DNA of 64,000 nucleotides, taken from NCBI RefSeq assembly GCF_037892195.1, contig NZ_JATACI010000002.1, forward strand, positions 2,542,001 to 2,606,000. Reading direction: 5' to 3'. The stretch's first letter is position 1, and every line of letters starts with the position of its first letter. The DNA is from Yoonia sp. GPGPB17 (GTDB taxonomy: Bacteria; Pseudomonadota; Alphaproteobacteria; Rhodobacterales; Rhodobacteraceae). The notes beneath the pieces are model-generated. The model saw nothing but the letters and a program-made list of their open reading frames with translations. It had not been told where the DNA came from and ran no database searches. A program made the position numbers and the translations under genes. Positions 1-14,200 of the stretch are shown here, piece by piece.

Positions 1-3000
1 GCCGGTTTCTGTCGAATTCCGGCTTGTCATGATGCGGCCATCGTCGCCGATCACACCATCAACCCCGGTACCACCAGAAATCCAGTCATTGCCAGTACCG
101 CCGATGATGTCATCGCTTTGTGCATCACCAAACAGGATATCGTCACCCAACTGGCCATAGATGGTATCGTCACCACCTTCACCATGCACCTCATCTGCGC
201 CACCTTGGTCGGTTGCGGCAGAGATCGGGTCAAGGTCAACACCACCCTCGGTGTAGTCAAGCAACTCAACACCACGCGGTACAATCTTCACGTCGCCATA
301 GGTATCGTAGGCGAAGGTCAGGTAGGCACCTGACGACACGCCGTTGATGCCGACAAGCCGGTAGATATTGGCGTTGTCACCGGCGATGGTGTCGTTGTCG
401 CGCCCGTAAGCCTCAGGGCTATCGTCGCCCAGTTCGTTGCGGCCCACGTCTGTGCCTGCACCACCAAACAGCATGTCCTTGCCGTCAAAGCGCATTTCGC
501 GCGTCACCAGACCATAACCATCAGAGGAGCCACCAATGATATCGTCCCGGCCAAGGTTACCGAACACAACATCTGCACCGGCGTTACCTTCGATGTAGTC
601 ATCGCCGTCACGGCCCACACCATTGTAGTCTTCAATCGAGGCGTTGATGACCAACAGACCATCGCCATCACGACCTGCACCTACAGCCGCATCCTGGAAC
701 ACATCCGCAATGCCGTCTTGGTTAAAGTCGATACTGCCATCACCCTGGATCACATCGTCGCCCAGTTGGCCGAAGATCATGTCGTCCTCGGAACCACCAG
801 CGATGTAGTCGGCACCAAAGACCGTGGGTGCGGCGCCAACAACGTGGTCAAACAGTGTGATTGCGCGTTGGGTTGTGCCGTCAACATTTGCTTGCGCCTG
901 ATCCGTCACCAGAAGCTGACCATCATCCACTGCGCCCTGATCTGCATGCACGTTCGTGCCGTAGATCGTAGAGCCTTCCAACACACGCATTCTGTTGTCG
1001 ATCAGCGTTTCGGTTCGATAGATCGTGCCGTTGTCGCCAAGAACCACATCGTCGCCTGCGCCGCCGTCAAGGGCGTCGCCCTCGTCAGCACCACCGGCCA
1101 CGTTGTGACCACCGATGATATCGTCATCGCCCTGACCGCCAAAGATGGTGTCAGCCCCTTGCTGGCCCATGATCAGGTCATCGCCTGCGCCACCAAAGAT
1201 GGTATCCGCCGCGCCGCCATCAGCAACGCCCGTCCCGATTGAGAGCGCCTGGATATTATCCGCACCCGGATCGCTCAGCGGCAGCGTGTCGAGGTCAATC
1301 GTACCTGTCACTTCCAGATGATCACCGGCAATGAGGTCTTCGCCACCCAAAGCGTAGATCACATCGCTGGCTGTACCGCCAATGATCAGATCGTTGCCAG
1401 CACCCGATTGGATGGTGTCGTTGCCGCCCTCAAGCGAGTCAATCGACCGCACCAATGATGGGAAGTTTGTGCCGCTGACAGGGTTATGGAACGTAATCTC
1501 GGCATGATCACCCGCAATGATGTTTGATGCATCAAAGACAGCAGGACCATCGCCTTCATTGGCTTTGATGTCATCGCTGCCAGCACCGCCGAGCACGATA
1601 TCGCGCCCAAGACCGGTGTTGATGATATCATCGTCGCCAATTGTCGGATCGATCGTTGTCAGGCTCACAAGGCTGATCGGACGACCATCCTCTGCCAATG
1701 CCGCATCTTGCGTACCAATCAGGCGTCCATGATCACCGAAGACGATGTTATCCCCATCGCCACCAGTCAGCGTGTCGATGCCAAAGCCGCCGATCACGAT
1801 GTCAGCGCCACTGCCCGATGTAATAACGTCGTCGTCGCCATCAGTGGTGTTGGTGCTTTCAATCAAGATCGCGATTGGCTGGGTCGTCCCTGCATCTGGC
1901 ACCGCAAAGCGCGCACGCCCGTGGTCACCAAAGAGGATATCGGCCGCATCGACCGTACCACCGGTCGCGGTGTCGATCAGGTCGTTGCCTGCGCCAGCAA
2001 AGACGATAGCCGCGCCCGCGCCGATTTGGATTTCATCGCGCGCCCCGATTGTCGAGGCCATGCTTTGCGCCAGCGCAAGGCTGATCAGTGCAGCACCAAC
2101 TGGTGCATCAGCAAAGCCGCTTATCAGGCCATTGTCACCAAAGATGATGTCGTTGCCACCGGCCCCGCTGATCAGATCTGTCCCGACGCCACCTACGACG
2201 ATGTCGCCACCGGCCGTGGTTTCTATCGTGTCGTTGCCACCCAACGTGATGAATGCGGAGCGCGCAGCGAGCACCACAGGAATAGTATCGCCCGCAACAG
2301 CAACCCGGAACTTGATCTGGGCGTGATCACCAAAGATCACATCAGGTGCCAAGCTGCCGTCTGTTGCCGTGATCTGATCATCGCCTGTGCCGCCAACAAT
2401 GTAGTCGCTACCTGCATTCGCAGTGATGATATCGCCACCGCCTACCGTAGGATCAGTGCTGGTGATCGTGTTCAGCGTCAGTTCTAGCGTATCCAGCCCG
2501 GCACCCGAGCCATAGCCCGTGATCCGGCCCGCATCACCGATGATAACATTCGTGCCTGCACCAAGGTTGATCGTGTCAACACCCTGACCACCCAGAGCAA
2601 CGTCGTTCCCGCCCCCTGCCGTGATCGTATCGGCACCACCAACAACAGCTGCAACTGTCTGGATCAGATCAATCGAGCTGTTGTCGCCGTCAAACATGGT
2701 CCAGTCGATCAGACCGTTGTCACCAAAGCCGATGTTGTTGCCGCCGCCAAGGTTCACGTTATCTGCACCCGCACCGCCGATGATGATGTCATCACCTGCG
2801 TTGCCGCTCAGCATGTCGTTGTCACCAGCACCAAATTCTGTGCTTTCGATGCGCGCAAAGTCGGCTGTCGATGTGATCCGGTTCGTTCCCGGCACCTGCC
2901 AGACAAGACCGTGGTCACCGAAGATCACGTCGCGGCCACCGCCGCCCGTGATCGTGTCACGGCCACCAAGGCGCGTATCGGCGCTCAGGTATTGGGGGGT

Positions 3001-3600
3001 ATCGTTGACAAAGCTGACCTCGATCAGATCGCGCGTTGGCAGGTCAATGCTAAAGCCATTGTCACCATAAACGATATCGTCGCCACCGCCCGCAGCAATG
3101 TTATCATTGCCGCCGCCACCAGCGATGTGATCGCGCCCACCGGAACCGGTGATGATGTCATTGCCAATACCGCCGTAGATCACAACACCCAGATCGTCAG
3201 CGTCCAGCCCAGCGCCTGACGCATTAATGATATCGCCATGCGTTTCTGGCGAACCAACCGCATCAAAGTTGAACGCATTGCCGTTTGGCATACCACCTTC
3301 AAAGTTGTAGCGGCGCCCATCGGCATCAGTGTCACCATAGATCGCAAGCAGCGTACGCGCGCCATCGTCACCGATGGACAGCTCGTTCACGGTGATTGTG
3401 TCAGCCCCGCCGCCGCCGTGGATCAGTGTGATCGGCAGGTTCACCACGCCGTCACCAGTGTTGTTATAGTCAGAGCTGACGTTGGTTCCATTGATATCAA
3501 ATGTATCGTCGCCCTGACCCAGCATGACCTCGATAATTTCGACAGTCGCGATCGATATACCTTTGTTGAACACCAGATCATCAAGGCCGTCACCTTGTGG
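1..3600 (-). repeat. RTX-like Ca-binding repeat block with about 200-nt periodicity
   Basis: Nonapeptide-like GGxGxDxI stretches alternate with a linker that ends in V/I-F-G-D-H/N-G-R/L. Between 1.7 and 3.1 kb these FGDxG turns recur about every 190-210 nt (near 1735, 1928, 2137, 2326, 2535, 2717, 2917 and 3062), so the unit is about 66 aa. Nearer the left edge the units are longer and include GQLGDDVIQGDG- and YGQLGDDILFGD-type turns. RTX repeats bind Ca2+ after type I secretion. Confidence 0.7.
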
Positions 3601-6600
3601 AATTGAGACCACGCCCGTGCCAAAGCCAAGACCGTCGATCTGTGTCCGGGTCACACCTGTGTCCGTATCAACGATGTTATACATACGCCCGTTGTCATCC
3701 AGAACGGAGGAGTCGTTGAAGATATTGATCCGGTCGTTCTGTTCGGCCTCATCGGTTGCAACGGTCAGGCCGATTGGGCCCGGATCACTTTCTGTCGCCA
3801 GCATAATCGCAGCCTGAATCTCACGGCCTGTCGTTGGTCCGCCATCGATGATCAGCGGGCCGTTAATGCGCGATGTTGTGTGCGACTGGATCGGGAACGT
3901 TTTGGTGACACGATCAAGCGCGGTTGGGGTAAAGCCCGTATCCGCTTCAAGCGTGATCGTTACGTCTTCGAACCAGTTTTCAGCCGTGAATGTGACCTGT
4001 GCCACAATGACCGTGACGTTTGCGGTCACTGTTTCAGCAACCACTTCCTGTCCAGCAGACAGCGTGATCGTGGTCCCATCCTCCGAGATTTCGCCAATAC
4101 CAAATGGGGCGTTATTGCTGGCCGTGCCGGTGATATCCATCACAGTGCCAGAAACGAAGCCGTCGGTCAGGAAGTTGCCACCGTCTGTCCGCACGATTGT
4201 ATCGGGGCCCTCTGGGTTGTTGACAAAGGTCAGCGGGATCGACGCGTTGTTGATCAACACGTTTTCGGTCACACGATCGCCATCTGGAACAACACGGTTC
4301 TGCCCATCATCAATGATATTGATTGTGACAGGATCCGTTGGTGCCTTTGACAGGCGCAATGTGTAAGTGTCCGTTTCGCCAGGCGCATCCACGATGATTG
4401 TCTCGCCGTCGCTTTCGCGGACGATCAGACCAGCTGTGTCACCGTCAGAGACTTCAACCCGCAATTCGGCCACCGACGCATCGGCGTAGATGCCAACCTG
4501 ACCGGCTGTTGGGGCCGTCAGTTCAGATGTCACCGTATGGGAAACGATCACGCGCTCGCCATTTTCGATGCCATTGTCGCCACCAGTGTTGGCCATCACC
4601 GTCACGGTGACCGGCGTATCCCAGGTGTCAGAGTCAAAGACCAGTTCCGAGATCACTGAACCACCGACCATAAAGATCAGGTCGTCCGAGTTGCTGTCAT
4701 CGCTCAGCGCAACCGTGACGGTCTCATTGTCCGCTGGTTGACGAGTAAGAACAACTTCGTAGGTATCCGTGATCGCCGTGTTCACGGTCAGGAATTCTGG
4801 TTCAGCTGTGGGTGACGTATCGTTTTCGTCATAGTCGGGATTCGGTATTTCGATATCCCCACCTTCATGGACAAAGGTATCTGGCCCACTTTCGGTCAGC
4901 TTGACCGTAAGCAGATCGTTGTCTTCCACGTTGACCACAAGATTGGTCACTTTGGTGCCATTGTAGTCATCGTTCGTACTGTCAACCGCGTGACTGATCT
5001 GAACAATCCGTGCGCCTTCTTCGGCAGCATCATCAATCGCACGAAGCTGCACTGTTTGCGCATCACCCCAATTCGCAGCATTGAACTCAAGCACAATACC
5101 GTTGGTAAAGGTGGTGCCATCGGTGCTCATCTCAACCGTTGCAGCGATCTGACCGGACACGCTGGCTGTCAGCACTTCGCCCGTTGGTGCATTAACGTTA
5201 TCGACGAATGTCCCATCGATTGTGAGCGTTAGACCATCAGCGGAAATCGACACGATGTTGTAGTCGCCCGAGTTATCGCCAGCACCCGTGAGCGTGATGC
5301 CCTGCCAGTCGCCAAAGTCATCAGCGCCCCACGTGCCGCTATCGCGGGTAATCGTGTTCCCGCTCAGCGTCAGCACAGTGCCGTCTGCCATTGTTGGCAC
5401 GTCAAGGCGGCGGTCCTGCCGCGATGCGATACCGGCCGAAATCGTGATGAAGACGCTGCTGCCATCGGTGGGCGCTGCATCAGCCGCCATTTCGACGGTA
5501 TAGCTGTCCAGCAAACCACCTTCGGCAAGGGTGGTGCCACTGCCCGTTGGTTTGATGACAACGGCACCTTGTTCAGCATCCGCAACAGTCGCTGTCAAAC
5601 CGCCCAACAATGTGGTGGTGTAGTCAACATCATTGCTATCCGCGCGGTGGTTTACACCTGCAGACCGCCCGGCAAGATCAGCCGCAAAGACCTGACCATT
5701 CACATCACCCGTGACGTTGAACGTATCAGACCCCAGACCACCGATCACGTTTGTGACGGTGCCAGAGGCCGTAGATTGGATGTAGAACGTATCATCACCT
5801 TCAAGACCATCAACTTCGATAGATTCTTCGGTGTTGCTGATTGTGATGTTCAGACCCGCGCCAAAGACGCCATCCTCTGTAATCACGAATGTATCATCTC
5901 CTTCGGTACCAATCGCGATGACCGAGTCGAAGCCCGCGCCACCATCAATATCTACCGGAGCGTTGATGTTGTATTCGATGCTGTCATCGCCAGCACCGGC
6001 CAGCAACTTGACGTCACCTTGGCCCGCGTCGCCATCAACATCGGTTTCAAGCAGGAAGGCACGGACGACAAACTGGTCGTTACCGTCCTCACCTTCAAGA
6101 CGGACCTCGCCACGGTTGGCGTAAACGGTGAACTGGTCGGCGCCTTCGCCACCAAATGCGGTGACCGCAAAGGTTGCACCATTGGACAGGAAGCCGCGCG
6201 TGGTCTGCAGCGTGGCGATAGTATCGCCCGGGGCAATGCCATTGGACACGATCTGACCGGCATCGTTTTCGTAGGTGCCGCCAGCCACAGGGCGCGAGCC
6301 AAAGATCTGGCCGAACTGGAAGCGGTCATCACCCAGACCACCGTCCATCGTCATGATGGTGCCGTTGTCGTCAGAGATGAACACATCGTCACCCGCCAAA
6401 CCTGCGAGGGTCAGACGACCGTTCAGGCTACGGTCATAGTCAATCCGTTCAACCGTGACCGGACGTCCGGCTTCGGTGCCGATGATCTGATTTTCGGTGC
6501 CGTGCAGCAGGGCCGCGAAATTTGCACGGCTCAGGAAGATATCGCCGTTGTCTTCATCATCGACGCCCAGGATTTCGAGGTTATCGACCCCATTGGCTGG

Positions 6601-8268
6601 GCTGATATCGGTCGCGCTCGAAATCGCGATGCGATAGTCGATACCGGCTGCGGCGTAAGCAGATGAACCCCAAGTCTGGATCATCATTTCATCAGCATCG
6701 TCGCCGCCATCCAACGTCAGGCTGTCGCCTGCCGCATGAGACGCAAGACGGATCACTTCGATCCGGTCGGAATCCACGCCACCTGCAAGGGTCAGCGCAC
6801 CTGTGACAGCACCGCCGTCACGGATCTGGATAAAGTCTTCGCCCGCTTCGCCATCAACCCGCATGATTGGGGCCGACATTGTCATATCGGTCAGGATCAC
6901 AGTGTCTTTGTCGCCACCGGTGAGGATGTCGATACGGCTGGCCGCCGTCAGCGCACCGGTCACGGTCACAACGTCACGCTGTTCGACCGCCACCAGGTCA
7001 AGTGGCCCGGCAGCGCCTGTGTTGATCTGAATGTTGCGGCCAGCATTGATCGAACCAGCCACGGTCACGTCACCACCATCAAGGTCGTCACGGTTTGCCT
7101 GCACAACGACAACCGGGGTCGTTCCATCCAGGTTGCTTGATCCGTCAGAGTTCGCTGCATTTGTCGCCACATCCGTGAAGATGTTGACATCAAGGTTCGC
7201 AACGAGGAGCGCTGTGTCTTCGATAACAGCATGATCGCCAGCCCAGATGTTGATGCTGCCTGCAGTCGCCGCAACTGTCACGCCAGCCGCCACTGTCACG
7301 CTGTCATAGTCATCTTCCGATGGGAAGGCCGCTGCACTTGCCGCGTCAATGTCGGCCTGCTCTTGCGCTGTCAAGCTGCCATAGTTCGCTGGCCGTGCTG
7401 CGATCACAGCGGCATTCAGGTCAGCGGCATATTCAGCGTCCGAGCTTTCATTGGCCACAATGTTGATGTTGCCAGAGGTCGCGACGATGTTCGATGTGAC
7501 TGTGATCGGGCTTGTCGCTGTGACAAAGATACTGCCGCCAGCTTGCATTGCCGGGTCAGTGTTCTCGGTCACGGCTTCTAGCGCACCGTCGTTATAGACA
7601 TAGGTGGACCCGGTGGTCGAAACAGATTGGATCGAGCCGATCGTCGTAAACAGGCGCTTGTCGCTTGCGCCGATATCTTTGTTGGCAACAAGGAACGCGC
7701 GCCCGCCCGTAACGTTGGACAGACCAAGTGCCGCACCGTTCAGGATACGACCAGCGGTGGAGGTGATAAATGCCGTAAAGCCGTCACCTGTGCCGACTTG
7801 GTTGATGCTCAGGTCATCGCCTGCATTGCCACCGTCAACAGATACTTCGACCAGTCTGATGTTGCCGCGCAACGCTGATGCATCAAGGAGACCACCGGTT
7901 GTGTTGATCCGCACATTCTGTGCAAGGCTACCGATCAGGCCGAATTCAGCAATCGTTTCAATGTTATGGCCGGTGATAACAGCGTTGGTCGAGGTCTGAT
8001 CATCATCAACATCAAACATGTTGTTTTCAGAGGTCAGGCGAACAGAAGTGCCGACCCCACCTGTCGAAGTAACATCATGGATCAACATGTTGCCTTCTTC
8101 GGAGACATAGATATTGTCGCCAGCCATCAGCTTGAGAACACCGTCATTGGCGTCACGCGCTTCTAACTCCAGGTCGTTGTTAACTTCACCAATGTTGCCA
8201 CTGGCCATCAGGATGATGTCATTGGCTTCGATATTGACCAAACCGTTGCCAAGCCCGTCATAGATGTT
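1..8268 (-). CDS. Giant protein, segment 8: helix, Calx-beta-like and RTX-like repeats, runs off the left edge
   Basis: The frame is open from the break at 8269 to base 1; I checked at 8268, 7602, 5586, 3603 and 60 that codon phase is constant. From 8.2 to 5.6 kb it has beta-helix-like 'N.I..I.A..I...TG..I' strands and LDGGDDADEMMIQTWGS-type acidic turns. From 5.6 to 3.7 kb it has about five Calx-beta/DUF11-like blocks (TDTYTLRLSKAPTDPVTINI). From 3.6 kb to the edge it has RTX-like repeats (GGNDTIQSGAGNDLIIGG, VFGDHGRL). A type I secretion signal, if present, would lie beyond base 1. Confidence 0.75.
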
Positions 8269-11200
8269 GCTTAGGCCAGCGCCTTTACATCAACATCGCT
8301 GCTCGCCGAGTACAGCGTACCGACAAGGAAATCACCGTCGCGCTCGGCCAGGACAACTTCGCCTTGGGTCCGTGCTGTTACGATGCTGCCTTCAGACAGG
8401 TTCATGTAAATGCGGTTTTCGGCCAGCGTGTCTGTTGCAAGCCGTCCGATAGAACCATCGCCACCTTCCAGCACGATCGAGTCAGCGATGATGTTAGTGG
8501 CAGTTGATCCAATGTTGTTCAGAATACCGTTGCCAGATTTCAGGCGGAGTTGTCCGTCGCTGCCATCTGCGGCGTCTGCCACGGTGATTGTGCCCAGCAG
8601 GATCTGGTTTTCAGTACCGACAAAGGTTTCGCCAACCGAAGCGATATTCAGGTTCTCGCTGGACTCAATGTCAAAGTCCTCACGCTGAAGCACCTGCACA
8701 CCGACCAGTTCAACAAACTCGTCCACAGTCAGTGTCACACCGGTTTCCGCATTCAGCGAGACAGCGTTGCCATCCTTATCGGTCAACGTCATAGATGTCG
8801 CAGTCACTGCAGAAATGCGGAACAGCGACAGGTTGTCATTGGCGTTGGTGGTCGCGACCTGTGCTGCGGTCTCGGCAGGCGTGTAGGCCCGTGTCGTGGA
8901 CAACAGGATCAAATCACCTTCGCGGAAGCCTTGGATGTCATCAAACGCGCCCTGTGCGGCACCCAGAAAGTCATAGTCGCCGCCTGTCCATGTGATAGTG
9001 TTGCCGCTGACATCAGCGATAACAGGCACAGATGCACCCGATGGATCGTTCACGATTGCCGATACATTCACCTGCGCCGGAACCGGTGTCGTCAAGGCGA
9101 CGGTCAGGACGGACTTGGCAAATGTTGTGCCTGTGTCCTCAAAGAACATGGTTCTGCCGTCACCAGAGAAGCCGCTGATGACATAGTAACGCTCGTCTTC
9201 GGTCGCATTCGGGGTGTTGCCCTGAATTTGAACGGTTTGACCAACCCGGAACTCTGGGCCAGTGCCATCAGTCCAGCTGCCGCTACTGCGGATCATCGCG
9301 TTATCAGCCTGGCTGAACGTCACGTTTACCGTGTCGATTTCTGAGACAAGGAAGAACAGGTCGCTGCGCTCTGCCGCGGCGATGATCAGTTGCTCTTCTT
9401 CGGTCAGGGTGCGGCCATCGCTGACAAGAATGGTCACGTCGCCCTCAGTCCGGCCAACTTTACCTTCGATGTCAATTGCAACGCGCGCGCCGATGATGTT
9501 GGGGTCTTCAATATTGACCGTCGTATCGGTTACCGGCTTGAGCAGGCCAGAGCCAATCGCATTCAGCAATTCGTCCTGCGTCCAGACTTTGATGCTGTCA
9601 CGGATCGCCTGCTTTTCGTCGGCTGAGGTCAGATCAAGCGCGGGATCAAGGTTCTCGCTGGTCTCTGTGCCATAGCGTGCATTTTGCTCAAGGAACTGTG
9701 CAGTGCGGGCCTGTTGCAGTGTTATGATCTGACTATCGGCGGCGGCTTCAGCGTCGGCCTGGTTCGCACCACCAGCAACTAGCTGAGCGACAATGGAGGC
9801 CTTCAGGCCATCGGTGTTGTCGTCCTCTGAAATCTTGACAAGGCGATCACCAGCGATCACCGCTGCAAGCTCGGTGTCGTTGTGCAGGTTCCGCCAATCC
9901 CAATACGTGCGGTAGTCCTCGACGCGGGCGCTGTTCAGACGCTCAATCGCTTCAAGGATTTTGAGCTCCGCCGGGCTTTCGGTCGAACCCGCAGCGGTCA
10001 CATCGCCAAGCAGTTCCATGTCACCCCAGACGCCGCCAAGCAGCGCTTCGCGCGACCGGGTGTCGGCCTCTTGGATTTGGTTGGCATCAATCAGGTCATT
10101 GTCGCCCGTCATGGTCACGGTCACGTCGCCCGAGCTAGAGGCGATTTGGAAGACACGCAGATCGTTTGTGTTCTGGAACAGGTTGATATCGTCCGTCGCA
10201 AGGGCGGTCAGAACATCGTTTGTACGTGTGCCTGTATCGATCGTGATCGCGGTGGCACCACCGATTGCACCGTCAGCGTCAAGACGGATGGACCCACCCT
10301 GAACATAGCTGCCGCCAGCGGCGTTCAGGATAGAACCGCCGTTCGCACCAATCGCGCCTTCGTCACGATCGCCTGTCAGAATTTCTACAAGGCCGTCACC
10401 AAAGGACCGGATACTGCCAATAGACAGATCACCCGTCTTTTGCTGCAACAATATATCGCTGTTGGATGTGACATTCAGCGTGCCGCCAGCGGTCTGGCTG
10501 AGTTGCAACGCGTTCAGCGCACGGCTGTCACCGGCCGTATAGGGTTGTGCATCCGTTGGGCGGATAACGCCATAGTCACGCACACCAACACCGGCCAGAC
10601 CCGTGATGTTGATGGTCGTACCGCCAACTGTCGGCGCAAGACCCTGTGCCGCAACCTTTTCTGTGGTGATCGTGCCCTGTGACGACAGCGTGGTCGTACC
10701 ATTTTCGTTGGTGATCTTACCTGCAATGATCAGGTTCGCCTGACCGGCATTGACGTTCAACGAGCTGTTGTTGAAGCCCGTAAATTCAATGTCGATTGTC
10801 TTGTCGGCGGCAATCGTATGGTTGTGCTTGGTAAAGCTTGTTTCGATCGTTGTGAACTGCACGAACGTCGACTTCTTGCCGTACCAGGACGTAGTCGTCT
10901 TATAGGCGGTCCGCTCTGGTGTGCCGAGCGTGGCCTGACGATCACTGTCATATGTGTAATCGGCATTGGTCGAATTGTCGAAGTAGAAGTAGTTCGAGTT
11001 TGGAACCAGGCTGGTGCTCAGGATTGTTGTATCGACAACCGGAATGTTGGTGACATCAGCAAGCAAGAAGTCCAATCCCCACAAGGAGTTATAGGTTTTC
11101 TCTTGAATGATTTCTGTGCGCGCACCTTGCCCGACAACCCAGCCATAACGGAAACCGTCTGCTGTGCTATAGCCACGCTTTGCCACGATCTCACCACCGA

Positions 11201-14200
11201 CAGACCCACTGGCGTTTCCGCCGGAGTGGGTCGCATTGGCGTTAACGGTCCCTAGAGCACCCATCGCTCTTGACGCATCCCAAGTAACCGGATCAATCAG
11301 CCCGTCTGTCGTTGTGACATTACCGTTCGCGTCGCTCTTGTACTCGGTATAGTACATCGCCAAATCCGAGTCGTCGTCGCGGACACCGCGGGTCTTGTCC
11401 TTCAGGATGATTGTGCCTTCGCCCTTCAGCGAGACATCCATCGACTCAATCACAAGGTCGAGGCCTTCGATGGCAAGACCTTCCAGATTCATCTGGTTGT
11501 CGATTGTGATATGCGGGTATCCCGCATGGCTAACAATCTTGCCTTGGCTGGTGGCAACAATCCGGCCTTCAATGTCGACCAAACCACCCTTGGGGTTCAT
11601 GCCAACAATAGTCAGACGGTTCAGACCGCTATCGTACCGGCCAAAGAAATCATCGTTGCCCAGATCAATGGTGCGCACACCATTGGTATTTAGCAACTGA
11701 TTGCGCACATAATCCGTCAGTGTCAGCGAGAATTCCGACTGACCCGCCTGGATCAGGCCGTTCACGTTGACGAAACCACCACGCAGAATGATCGTGTTCG
11801 CTTGGAGGCCCTGACGCACAAGCTCACCGGTTGTGTCGTCGATGTAGGTCGCCGAGCTGCCGGTTTGTGGGCCACCGAGTTCGTTGATTAGATTCTGGCG
11901 ACGGATTAGATCAGCAGTGATTTGCTCAACAGTTGAACCTTGTGGTGTTTTCGCATTTTCCGTACCTGCAGTCAGCGGTGTGTCACCGATAATCCCACTG
12001 TTGATGTATTTGCCATAAGGATCACCGTTGGTGTGAATGTCACCTTTGACACCGATCTGAATCGTACCACCGACAATAACCGTTTGGTTTGCCACGTTGA
12101 CGTCAGCCTCAATCAGAACGCTGACCTCGTTCGGCCCGCGTGGGCCAAAGATTGACAGGTTCGCGGTTGGTGCAAAGACTTCGCCCTTGAATGTCACAAC
12201 CTGATCGCCGGTCGGCAGGGTGCCTGCCTGGAACGGCACTTCGCGCACATTTTTGTCAATCTGAATGGTGATCTCGGGGGCGGCACCTGGTCCGCTCCCG
12301 ACAGTTTCAGGGCTGAACTGCAAGCTGTTTGGCGACAGCGTGGAAACAAAGCCCAGGAACTGCAGGTCATCAATCACGTCAAGCGGGCGGTTGTCTTTGG
12401 CAACCGAAACTTGGTTTTCAGCAAGAATTGCCGCACGGATATCGGCAACATCATCAAAGCTGGTTACTGTGATGCCGTTGAAATCAACGCCACCGTTGCG
12501 CTGTGGAATGTAGATTTCGCCAAACTCAATCGACGCAGTGCTATCGCTTGTGATTTCGACCTTCACGTCTTGTGGCGCATCAAATGTACCGGTGCCTGTC
12601 AGCTGATCGGTCAGAATTCTGATGCGACCGGCAGCTGCGACGATATCGTCAATCACGATAACGCGGTTTGTCCGCTCAATCGTGCCGAAGTTGTCAGCAG
12701 CATCGCGGAAGCCTTCGCCGCTGGCGATCATCTGGGCTTCGATCCGTGCGATTGTATCGACATAGGATTTGGTAAAGTTGTTACTCAAGTCCGGCACGCC
12801 GGGGCTGGTGAAGACACCATAGGTTGCCAGATTGTTATAGGCATTTGTCAGCGCAATCTGACCCGAGGATGGGATAACAGAGGTCTTTTCGCTGGTCTTG
12901 ATGATCAGGCGATCAGGGTTGAACTGGTCATTCACGTCACCAACAAAGTCAGGGTCAAGCGTGCCGTTATATGTATAGCCCAGAAGATTATCATTCGCAT
13001 CGCGCACTTCACCAATAGAGAGCTCCAGATCACGACGCGCGCCGGTCTTGATCAAACCATTGTTGATAATCTGGGAACGGGCATCAGATAGGCCCTCACC
13101 CGGGCCGGTCGAATTATCTGTGCCGCCGGTCAGGCTGTTAATGCCGTCAGCAACGGCAGAGGCCCAGTTGGTGCCCTTTGCCATGCCGATAACCGAAGCA
13201 AGACCAAGCTCGTCTGCATTCAAGTCAATGTTGAGGAAACTCTCAACCAGCGCATTCGCTTCAACCACAATGACGTTGCGGGCCAGATAGATGGCTTGGG
13301 TGCGCAAGTCGTCGATTGGAATGACCGAACCGGCAAAGTTGTCGACCCGGGCTTCTAAATTGCTGTCTTCAATGGTCAGATTACGATCTGTGCCTGTGGA
13401 CATGAACATATCGCGATGGCTCAGCACCTCGGCATTCGACTTGATGCGGATCGTGTTCTCTGGCTGGATATCAATGATTGCGCTGCCAAGAGCTACTGTC
13501 GCGGCACCATAGGTTTCCGAGTAAGATTGCAGGTAGACATCGAATTTACCTGAAGCTTCAAATTCCAACTCGCCACGGGCTTCGATGTCAGCGCGGTTAC
13601 CGACGATGATGTCCGCTTTGATCGGTACCGAAACGCCGCTCTCGCGTTCGTTGAAGGTCACATAGGCACCCGCACCAGACAAGGCGCCAGCGGTTTCCAA
13701 ACGGACTTTGTCTGCATATGCGATTTCGTTGAACGCCTTGGCCAACAGATCACCCTGCGGATCGGTCGTGTCAATATCGCTGTCGTTGCCAAAGGTGATG
13801 GTCGTGTGCATTTCGGCGCGCGTATCACTCTTGGCGCTGGCACCGGACGCAATACCACCTGTTTTACCGTCGATGTCATTGTCGCCCGCTGTGCGAACCA
13901 GTTTGTTGGTTGCCTGAAGATCCATTTCCCCTGCGGACGCCTTGGCAAATGTACCAAATTCAACGTCAACGGTAGAGGTGATCGTGTTGGTCGCAACTGC
14001 ACCGGCACCCGCGATGGCACCGTAGGATTCCGTCACCACCTCAGTATCAACATTGCTGAGCTGTGCTGCCGTCATCCGCAACAGGCCGCTTACATCAAGT
14101 TCAGCGCGGTTTGCTGTGCTGGTGCCGTCTGCAAGACCCGCTTTGACAACAGCGGTTGTTGATGTCTCTGGGCTTGCCGCTGCCGCACCAACAAGGCCAA

